DNA of 64,000 bases from Solirubrobacterales bacterium (GTDB taxonomy: Bacteria > Actinomycetota > Thermoleophilia > Solirubrobacterales > Solirubrobacteraceae), in the NCBI GenBank assembly GCA_003133565.1, contig PKYB01000042.1:10053-74052 (forward strand), in the 5' to 3' direction. Position 1 is the first letter of the stretch. Each line of letters starts with the position of its first letter. Shown piece by piece: positions 56,938-64,000 of this stretch. The position numbers and the translations under genes are program-made. The notes below the pieces were generated by a model. The model was given only the letters and a program-made list of their open reading frames with translations, ran no database searches and had not been told where the DNA came from.

Positions 56938-57876
56938 GTGGACGAGCTTCAACTGGTTACGGCGCTGAGCCCGCACTACTCTCCGGCGCGCAAGCGTCGA
57001 TCGGCGCGCCCGCTTTTTCGCATCGCCGCGTTGCAGCAGCGCTGGCATTCGGACGCGGACGAGCACGCTGCGGCACTTGAGGCGGGAATCCGTCTCGCCG
57101 CCGGCGAGGGCGCGCAGCTTGTCTGCCTGCCCGAGCTCACGCTGAGTCGGTATTTCGCCGTCGATCCGGCTGGTCCGGCGGGAGCGGGGGTCGAGCCAGA
57201 GGATCTTCCCGGTGGACCGACGTATCGCTTTGCCGCGCGCCTCGCGCGCGAGGCCGACATCCACGTGCACGCGTCGCTGTTTGAGCGAGCGGATGGCGCG
57301 GACGGGCTCGGGTTCAACACGGCGATTGTCGTCGCACCCGATGGTGCGCTGATCGCGCGCACGCGGAAACTGCACATTCCGGTGACCGCGGGCTACCACG
57401 AGGACCGCTATTTCCGGCCGGGTCCGGGGGGTTCGGACGCCTTTCCAGTGCTCGGGCTCGGCGGCGCCCAGCTCGGCGTGCCGACCTGCTGGGATCAGTG
57501 GTTCCCTGAGGTCGCGCGGGCCTACAGCCTTGCCGGAGCCGACGTGCTCGTATACGCGACTGCGATCGGCTCCGAGCCTGATCACCCGGACTTCGATACG
57601 CAGCCGCTGTGGGAGAAGGTGATCCTCGGCAACGGGATCGCGAACGGCGTCTTTATGGTGGCGGTCAACCGGTTCGGCGAGGAGCCGCCGCTGCATTTTT
57701 ACGGCTCGTCGTTCATCTCCGACCCCTACGGGCGCAAGCTTGTTGAAGCGCCGCGCGATGCGGCCGCGCTGCTCGTCGCCGAGCTGGATCTCGATCAGCG
57801 ACGCGACTGGCTCGAGCTATTTCCCTTCCTGACCACGCGGCGGCCGGACGCATATAGCACGCTCGCCGACCAATGA
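56938..57876 (+). CDS. aguB: carbon-nitrogen hydrolase, N-carbamoylputrescine amidase-like
   Basis: LVCLPELTLSRYF (Glu), RKLHIPVTAGYHEDRYFRPG (Lys), GVPTCWDQWFPEVARAYSLAGADVLVYATAIG (Cys). Confidence 0.88.
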   Translation: MDELQLVTALSPHYSPARKRRSARPLFRIAALQQRWHSDADEHAAALEAGIRLAAGEGAQLVCLPELTLSRYFAVDPAGPAGAGVEPEDLPGGPTYRFAARLAREADIHVHASLFERADGADGLGFNTAIVVAPDGALIARTRKLHIPVTAGYHEDRYFRPGPGGSDAFPVLGLGGAQLGVPTCWDQWFPEVARAYSLAGADVLVYATAIGSEPDHPDFDTQPLWEKVILGNGIANGVFMVAVNRFGEEPPLHFYGSSFISDPYGRKLVEAPRDAAALLVAELDLDQRRDWLELFPFLTTRRPDAYSTLADQ

Positions 57877-57954
57877 GGTGATCGTCGTGCGCTATCTGGG
57901 CTGGCCGCTACGACGGCCCGCGAGCCTCAGGGTGCGCTCGACGCGCGCGGCGCG

Positions 57955-59067
57955 ATGAGCACCACGGTCGACTCGACGCCCCTCGCCGACGGGTACCGCA
58001 TGCCGGGCGAGTTCGAGCCGCACTCGGGCTGCTGGATGGCTTGGCCGGAACGCCCCGACAACTGGCGCTGGGGCGCCAAGCCGGCCCAGCAGGCCTATGT
58101 CGCCGTCGCGGAGGCGATCAACGTGGACGAGCCGGTCACGATGGCGGTCTCAGACGCCCAGTTCGAGCATGCCCGGTCCGTGCTCTCACCGTCGATCCGC
58201 GTCGTCGAGATGTCGACCAACGACGCGTGGATCCGCGACACGGGGCCCACGTTCGTCATCGACGGAGGTGGCGGTCGTCGCGGCATCGACTGGCACTTCA
58301 ACGCCTGGGGCGGTCTCGAAGGGGGGCTCTACTTTCCCTGGGACCGCGATGAGCGCGTGGCACGCAAGGTCCTCGAGATAGAGGGCGCCGACCGCTACCA
58401 AGCGCCGATCGTGCTCGAGGGCGGCTCGATCCATGTCGACGGCCAGGGCACCGCGCTCACAACCGAGGAGTGCCTGCTCAACCCCAATCGCAATCCCGAG
58501 CTCTCGCGGAAAGCGATCGAGCAGACCCTTCACGCATACCTCGCGGTCAAGAAAGTCATATGGCTTGACCGCGGCGTCTTCAACGACGAGACGAATGGTC
58601 ATATCGACAACCTCGCCTGCTTCGTTCGTCCCGGAGTCGTACTGCTCACGTGGACCGACGACGAGTCCGACCCCCAGCACCAGATATCGAGCGATGCCCT
58701 CCGGCGCCTTGAAACAGCCACCGACGCGCAGGGCCGGTCGTTGGAGGTCGTACGGATACCCTCGCCGGGCCCGATCCTCATCACCGCTGAGGAGGCTGTC
58801 GGCGTAGATGCCGTGCAAGGGACGATGCCGCGCCGTGCCGGAGACCGCCTAGCGGGGTCCTACGCCAACTTCTACCTCGGCACAACCCGCATCGTCTTCC
58901 CGCTGCTCGACGAGCGAACCGACGATGCTGCCGCCGAGATCCTTCGCGGGTGCTTCCCGGATCGCGAGGTAGTAGGTGTCCCGGCACGCGAGATCCTGCT
59001 CGGCGGCGGCAACATCCACTGCATCACCCAGCAAGTCCCCGCCGTTGCCCAACTCGCCCGCACCTGA
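57955..59067 (+). CDS. aguA: agmatine deiminase (porphyromonas-type peptidylarginine deiminase family)
   Basis: [86 protein letters not shown]. Confidence 0.95.
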   Translation: MSTTVDSTPLADGYRMPGEFEPHSGCWMAWPERPDNWRWGAKPAQQAYVAVAEAINVDEPVTMAVSDAQFEHARSVLSPSIRVVEMSTNDAWIRDTGPTFVIDGGGGRRGIDWHFNAWGGLEGGLYFPWDRDERVARKVLEIEGADRYQAPIVLEGGSIHVDGQGTALTTEECLLNPNRNPELSRKAIEQTLHAYLAVKKVIWLDRGVFNDETNGHIDNLACFVRPGVVLLTWTDDESDPQHQISSDALRRLETATDAQGRSLEVVRIPSPGPILITAEEAVGVDAVQGTMPRRAGDRLAGSYANFYLGTTRIVFPLLDERTDDAAAEILRGCFPDREVVGVPAREILLGGGNIHCITQQVPAVAQLART

Positions 59068-59153
59068 CGCATAGCTCGCGGGCAACTCGCCCGTATTGCC
59101 ACGGCGGCAGTTCGAGTGACGATGGGCGGCGGCGGGCTGCGGTCGCTGAGTCC

Positions 59154-59263
59154 AAGATGGGGAGTGGCGGCTTCCAATCTGGGGACTCTTCCCGATGCGC
59201 CCGGTCAGGTTGGCTCGTAGCTTTGTTGCATGCCGAGTGGCGAAGTCAAACGGGAGGAGCGAT
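59154..59263 (+). promoter_or_regulatory. duplicated upstream element, copy 2
   Basis: aagatggggagtggcggcttccaatctggggactcttcccgatgcgc...ttgcatgc...gggaggagc; compare 53532-53640. Confidence 0.75.
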
Positions 59264-59536
59264 ATGTCGCGATACGTGGTACAGCGCACGTTTCCGGAGG
59301 GGTTGCAAATTCCGGTGGCAGACGGTGGGGCGGAGCTCTGCCGCGGGGTCGTCGAGCGGAACGCCGAGGACGGCGTGACGTGGATCTGCTCGTTCGTCAG
59401 TGAGGACAGGACCCGGACGTTCTGCGTCTATGACGCACCGACACCTGAGGCGATCCGCAGGACCGCAGCTCGCAACGAGCTTCCGGTCGACGAGATCACC
59501 CGGGTGAGCGTATTGGATCCCTATTTCTACGCGTGA
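59264..59536 (+). CDS. DUF4242-like (SCO4226 nickel-binding-type) small protein
   Basis: MSRYVVQRTFPEGL...VTWICSFVSEDRTRTFCVYDAPTPEAIRRTAARNELPVDEITRVSVLDPYFY. Confidence 0.8.
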   Translation: MSRYVVQRTFPEGLQIPVADGGAELCRGVVERNAEDGVTWICSFVSEDRTRTFCVYDAPTPEAIRRTAARNELPVDEITRVSVLDPYFYA

Positions 59537-59550
59537 ACGAGGAGAACGAC

Positions 59551-59847
59551 ATGTACAGGCACAATCTGATCAGACGCGGGCTGGCTGGTGGTCTTGTGAT
59601 CGCGGCGGCGAGTTTTCCAGCGGCGGCGCAAGCGAGGTTTTTCGAGAATTCGGGGCGGGCCGTGAGTCCGATCGCAGCGGTGGCGCACACCACGGGCGTG
59701 CCGTCTCGCCAGGCCGGGGCTGCCACGCAGTCTGGGTTCCAGTGGGGCGACGCCGGCATCGGCGCGGCCGGAACGCTCGTGTTGCTTGGCGCGGGCGCCT
59801 CGGTGGTCGGACGTCGACGCCGCGGTCAGCGTCTCGTCGTCGGCTGA
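59551..59847 (+). CDS. small secreted/membrane 'FQW-DAG' protein, copy 2
   Basis: MYRHNLIRRGLAGGLVIAAASFPAAAQARF...SGFQWGDAGIGAAGTLVLLGAGASVVGRRRRGQRLVVG; SD gaggag precedes ATG at 59551. Confidence 0.75.
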   Translation: MYRHNLIRRGLAGGLVIAAASFPAAAQARFFENSGRAVSPIAAVAHTTGVPSRQAGAATQSGFQWGDAGIGAAGTLVLLGAGASVVGRRRRGQRLVVG

Positions 59848-59975
59848 AAGCGCAGCGGCAGCGGGGAGCCACGCTCCCCCCTGCCCGTAGTTTTCGCGCA
59901 CCGGCCGACGTGGGAGACTGCCGTTGATCGCCACCCGCACGGACCTTATGGCGGTCGGGAGATGGGTAGCCAGGA

Positions 59976-62675
59976 ATGAGCTTCGATGTGCCTGATCCAA
60001 GCGACGCGCTGCTCGAGCGCGACGAGAGCATGCTCGTCCTCGATGAGCTTCTCACGCGAGTGCGATCGACCTCGGTTGGCCAGCTGGTGCTCGTGAGGGG
60101 TGAGGCGGGCGTCGGCAAGACGGCGCTCATCCGGCGCTTCTGCGAAGCGCAACGTGACCGGGTACGCATTCTGTGGGGTGGGTGTCAGCCGGTGCGAACG
60201 CCTCGCCCGCTCGGGCCGCTCATCGACATTGCCGAAGCGACTGGCGGGGAGCTCGAGCAGCTGGTCGGGCTAGCTGCTACCCCTCATGCGGTTGCCACCC
60301 AGCTGCTCCGCGAGTTGCGAAGCCGCGGACCGTCGGTACTGGTGCTTGAGGATCTGCATTGGGCGGACGAGGCCACGCTCGACGTGCTCATCGTCCTCGC
60401 GGCGAGGATCGATTCGGCGCCCGCGCTCGTGCTGGCGAGCTATCGCGATGACGAGCTCGACCGCGCCGAGCAACTTCGCCTTGTGCTCGGCGATCTGGTG
60501 AGCCGGCCACGGCGGCTCAAGGTCGAATCGCTATCTGAAACCGCGGTCGTCGAGCTGGCTCAGTCGTACGGGGTCGACGGTCACGAGTTACATCGCCGGA
60601 CAGCTGGCAACCCGTTCTTCGTTAGCGAGGTGTTAGCGGCGGGCGGGGCGGAGATTCCCGAGACCGTGCGCGACGCTGTTCTTGCACGCGCAGCGCGCCT
60701 GCCTGGCAGAGCGCGCAGGCTGCTAGACGTTGCGGCAGTCGTCCCTGGGCAGATCGATATGTGGCTGCTGGAGGCGCTCGCCGGCGAGCTCGTTGACGAG
60801 CTTGAGGAGTGCCTAGCGTCAGGCATGCTGAGCGCCCGTGCGACGCACGTCGCCTTCCGCCACGAGCTGGCGCGTCTGGCGATCGAAGAGGCGATTGCGC
60901 CCAACCGCAGGATCGTGCTCCAGCGCCGCGCGCTTGGCGTGCTTGTCGATCGTGGCGGCGAGGATCCCGATCTCGCGCGTCTTGCCTATCACGCGGAGGC
61001 GGCCGGGGATGTTCAGAGCGTGTTGCGGTGGGCGCCGCTTGCGGGCGAGCACGCTGCGTCCTCGGGTGCCCATCGTGAAGCGGCCGCGCAGTACGCGCGG
61101 GCGGTCAGGTTCGCCGACGGGCTGTCGCTGCAAGGGCGCGCGGAGCTGCTGCAGCGCCGCGCCGATGAGTGCTACACGACCGACCAGTTCGCGGCGGCGA
61201 TCGAAGCCCAGGAGGCTGCGCTCGATCTGCAGCGGAGCCTCGGAAGCACTCTCGGGGAGGGCGACGCGCTGCGGTCGCTGTCACGACTACTGCGGTTCGT
61301 CGGCCGGACCAGCGATGCTCAGGCGGCGGCGGTTGAGGCTGTTGGAATGCTCGAGCGGCTACCGCCGGGCCACGAACTCGCGATCGCGTACGGCAACTTG
61401 TCGCACCTTTGCATGAACAGGGAAGACGCTGGGGGGGCGCGGGCGTGGGGAACTCGCGCGCTTGAGCTCGCGGAACGCTTGGATGACGATGAGGCGCTTG
61501 TTTACGCGCTTACGAATATTGGTGTCGTCGATTTTTTGGCGGGCGCGGCTGAAGGGACCGTGGAGCTCGAGCGTGCCCTGACACTCGCGCAGCGGCACGG
61601 TTTTGAGGAGCACGCTGGTCGGTCGTTCGTCAGCCTGGTCTTGTGGCCGTTGCGGCATCGCATGTTCGCCGTCGCGGACCGCTATCTCGTGGCGGGACTC
61701 GAGTACTGCAGCGAGCGCGGTCTTGACACCTGGCGGCTTTACCTGATCGCGTGCCGTGCTCGCCTCGAGTTGGATCTTGGACGCTGGAGTGAGGCGGCTG
61801 ACTCAGCCTCCTTGGTCCTCCGCGATCCGCGCAGCGCGCCCGTTCCACGCGGCTGGGCGCTGGCCGTGCTCGGACTTGTCAGGGCACGGCGCGGCGACCC
61901 CGGGGCATCCGACCCGCTCGACGCCGCGCGCACGCTCGTGCAGTCCACGGGCGAGCTCCAGTGCATCGCGCCGGTCGCGGCGGCGAGAGCCGAGGCGGCT
62001 TGGCTGAGAGGGGAGGACGCGATCGTGGATGAGGAGACGGAGTCGGCGCTTGAGCTTGCGCTGCACCGCCGATCAGCATGGGTTGTGAGCGAGCTCGCCT
62101 ACTGGCGCTGGCGTGCGGGTATGAGCGACGCGCATCTACCCGGCGTAGCTGCGACGCCTTACGGCCTGTCGCTCACCGGTGAATGGGCACGCGCCGCCGA
62201 GCTGTGGACACAGATCGGCTGCCCATACGAGGCGGCGCTCGCGCTGGCCGACGGCGACGATCAGCCCGCGCTGCGTCAGGCGATCGATGACCTACACGGG
62301 CTGGGTGCCCGCCCGGCGGCCGCGATCGTGGCTCGGCGACTCCGCGAGCGCGGCGTCCGTGGCCTGCCGCGCGGTCCACGTCCACAAACGCGCCACAATC
62401 CGGCAGGCCTCACCGCACGCGAACTCGAGGTGCTCGCATGCCTGACCGAAGGCCTCCGCAACGCCCAGATCGCTCAGCGACTGGTCGTGTCCGAGAAAAC
62501 CGTCGATCACCACGTCTCCGCGGTACTGCGAAAGCTTGACGTTCGAAGCCGGGGCGAAGCTGGAGCAGCAGCGCTACGGCTCGGGCTCACCCAGCACGCT
62601 GGGGAGCCAGAAGCCAAACGTAGCCTGGGGTTCGAGCCCTCGCTCGAGAACGAAAGCCGGCGACAGCGGGCCTGA
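59976..62675 (+). CDS. large LuxR-family (LAL-type) ATPase transcriptional regulator, copy 2
   Basis: Walker A VLVRGEAGVGKTALIRRF, Walker B SVLVLEDLHWADEATLDVL, C-terminal HTH LTARELEVLACLTEGLRNAQIAQRLVVSEKTVDHHVSAVLRKLDVRSR; clear paralog of 53943-56663. Confidence 0.95.
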   Translation: MSFDVPDPSDALLERDESMLVLDELLTRVRSTSVGQLVLVRGEAGVGKTALIRRFCEAQRDRVRILWGGCQPVRTPRPLGPLIDIAEATGGELEQLVGLAATPHAVATQLLRELRSRGPSVLVLEDLHWADEATLDVLIVLAARIDSAPALVLASYRDDELDRAEQLRLVLGDLVSRPRRLKVESLSETAVVELAQSYGVDGHELHRRTAGNPFFVSEVLAAGGAEIPETVRDAVLARAARLPGRARRLLDVAAVVPGQIDMWLLEALAGELVDELEECLASGMLSARATHVAFRHELARLAIEEAIAPNRRIVLQRRALGVLVDRGGEDPDLARLAYHAEAAGDVQSVLRWAPLAGEHAASSGAHREAAAQYARAVRFADGLSLQGRAELLQRRADECYTTDQFAAAIEAQEAALDLQRSLGSTLGEGDALRSLSRLLRFVGRTSDAQAAAVEAVGMLERLPPGHELAIAYGNLSHLCMNREDAGGARAWGTRALELAERLDDDEALVYALTNIGVVDFLAGAAEGTVELERALTLAQRHGFEEHAGRSFVSLVLWPLRHRMFAVADRYLVAGLEYCSERGLDTWRLYLIACRARLELDLGRWSEAADSASLVLRDPRSAPVPRGWALAVLGLVRARRGDPGASDPLDAARTLVQSTGELQCIAPVAAARAEAAWLRGEDAIVDEETESALELALHRRSAWVVSELAYWRWRAGMSDAHLPGVAATPYGLSLTGEWARAAELWTQIGCPYEAALALADGDDQPALRQAIDDLHGLGARPAAAIVARRLRERGVRGLPRGPRPQTRHNPAGLTARELEVLACLTEGLRNAQIAQRLVVSEKTVDHHVSAVLRKLDVRSRGEAGAAALRLGLTQHAGEPEAKRSLGFEPSLENESRRQRA

Positions 62676-62707
62676 GTCGAGCCGATTCGCGTGTGCAGCT
62701 CCTCGCG

Positions 62708-64000
62708 TCATCTGGCCGGCTCGGGCTGCGGATTCCGGAGGGCGGTCGCGGCGACTGCTGTTGCCATCTCGTCCTTGCGGATGAGGAGGAACGTGACTGG
62801 GATCGCGAGGAGCGCGATCGCGCCGGACACCCAGAGCGCGGAGTGAAAGCCGCCGGTGAGCGCCGCATGGACGGTGTCCCCGCTGCGCAGCAGCGTTTTG
62901 TAATGGCTGGTCGCGATGCTTGAAGCGATCGCGATGCCGAGGGCGCCGCCGAGCTCCTGGGAGGTGTAGATGAGCCCGGAGGCAAGCCCGGCTTGCTGTT
63001 CATGGACGCCCGCGAGAGCGGCGATGGAGACCGGAATGAAGGCGAACGCGGTTCCCACTCCGACTACCAGGAGGAACGGCCCGAACAGGTTTTCCCAGAA
63101 GTGGGCGTGCACGGGCGCCTGGGCGGTCCAGAGGATGCCGACGCCGATCACGGTCATTCCGAAGGCCAGTACGAGCTTCGCGGATCCCTTCGTGACGAGC
63201 AGTTGGGAGATGCCGGCGAACAACATCGAGGTGATCGCTGCTGAGGCCCAGGCGAAGCCGGCCTTCAGGGGTGAGAAGCCGAGCACCTGCTGCATGTAGA
63301 GGGTGCCGATGAAGATGAATGAGTAGAAGCTGGCTCCGAGCAGGACGCCGACAGCGTTTGCTCCGGCGAGCGTCCTCAGGCGGAAGATCCGCATCGGAAT
63401 CAGCGGCGCCTCGCCGCGGCTCTCGATCAGAAGGAACGCTCCGAGCAGGGCGACGGCGATCGCCAACTCGGTGATCGTTCGGGTCGCGCCCCAACCGACC
63501 TGTGGCGCTTGCGCGACTGCGTACACAAAAAGCACGAGCGCGGCGGTCACCGTGACCGCGCCGAGCGGGTCATAGCGTCGACGGGCCGTGTCGATCCGGC
63601 TCTCTGGCACCACTCGCCGCATGAGCAGCAGCGCCACCGCGCCGACCGGCACGTTCAAAAGAAAGATGTACTGCCACCCGGCATAGCGTGTGAGCAAGCC
63701 GCCAAAGACCAATCCGCCGGTCGCGCCGAGGGCTGCGAGAGCGCCCCAGATGCCGAGCGCCTTGTTGCGTTCGGCGCCTTCAGTGAACATGTTGCGGACG
63801 GTCGATAGCGCGGCCGGCAGGAACGTCGCAGCGCCAAGCCCTTGGGCGACGCGCATCGCGATCAGGACCGCCTCACTGCCGGCGAGCGAAGCGCCCAGCG
63901 AAGCGGCTGTGAACACGGCGAGGCCGATCATGATCATGCGGCGGCGGCCGAGTAGATCGGCGGCGCGGCCTCCGAGGAGCAGAAAGCCCCCGTATGCCAG
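62708..64000 (-). CDS. MFS drug:H+ antiporter (DHA2/EmrB-QacA type), partial, 5' end beyond window
   Basis: Frame stays open to the window end (LAYGGFLLLGGRAADLLGRRRMIMIGLAVF...); multi-TM MFS with RAADLLGRRR motif A. Confidence 0.92.
   Translation of the reverse strand: MAYGGFLLLGGRAADLLGRRRMIMIGLAVFTAASLGASLAGSEAVLIAMRVAQGLGAATFLPAALSTVRNMFTEGAERNKALGIWGALAALGATGGLVFGGLLTRYAGWQYIFLLNVPVGAVALLLMRRVVPESRIDTARRRYDPLGAVTVTAALVLFVYAVAQAPQVGWGATRTITELAIAVALLGAFLLIESRGEAPLIPMRIFRLRTLAGANAVGVLLGASFYSFIFIGTLYMQQVLGFSPLKAGFAWASAAITSMLFAGISQLLVTKGSAKLVLAFGMTVIGVGILWTAQAPVHAHFWENLFGPFLLVVGVGTAFAFIPVSIAALAGVHEQQAGLASGLIYTSQELGGALGIAIASSIATSHYKTLLRSGDTVHAALTGGFHSALWVSGAIALLAIPVTFLLIRKDEMATAVAATALRNPQPEPAR

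Overview
This is a high-GC, gene-dense chromosomal window. Gene content (Nuo complex, LCP protein, F420/LLM oxidoreductase, subtilase, large LuxR-type ATPase regulators) suggests an actinobacterium, perhaps Thermoleophilia-like; that assignment is inference only. I support about 50 protein-coding genes, two complete tRNA-Ser genes (GGA and CGA), one tRNA-Ser 3' remnant, several palindromic or terminator-like elements and some in-frame tandem repeats. I recognised no CRISPR array, phage or transposase. The most interesting signals are: (1) a duplicated module at 53.5-62.7 kb, in which two large paralogous LuxR/ATPase regulators each follow a small secreted or membrane protein sharing an 'FQW-(S/G)-DAG-(V/I)-GA-x-GTL ... 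RRR' tail. Both modules are preceded by a non-coding element whose sequence blocks sit at nearly identical spacing, and they bracket an agmatine-to-putrescine gene pair (agmatine deiminase plus N-carbamoylputrescine amidase-like). (2) A cryptic ~4.5-kb island (27983-32513) bounded by a tRNA-Ser(CGA) gene and a 32/34-identical copy of that tRNA's 3' end, carrying LLM oxidoreductase, epoxide hydrolase, TetR, cupin and GNAT genes. (3) Two conserved proteins whose N-termini imply non-canonical start codons: CTG for seryl-tRNA synthetase and ATC for a SRAP/YedK-type protein. (4) Apparent single-base frame disruptions in a histidine kinase, a VOC protein and one of the small FQW proteins. (5) A bacterial thaumatin-like protein. 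(6) A perfect 20-bp palindrome upstream of a GH26-like glycosidase. All family calls come from reading motifs by eye; no database search was run.
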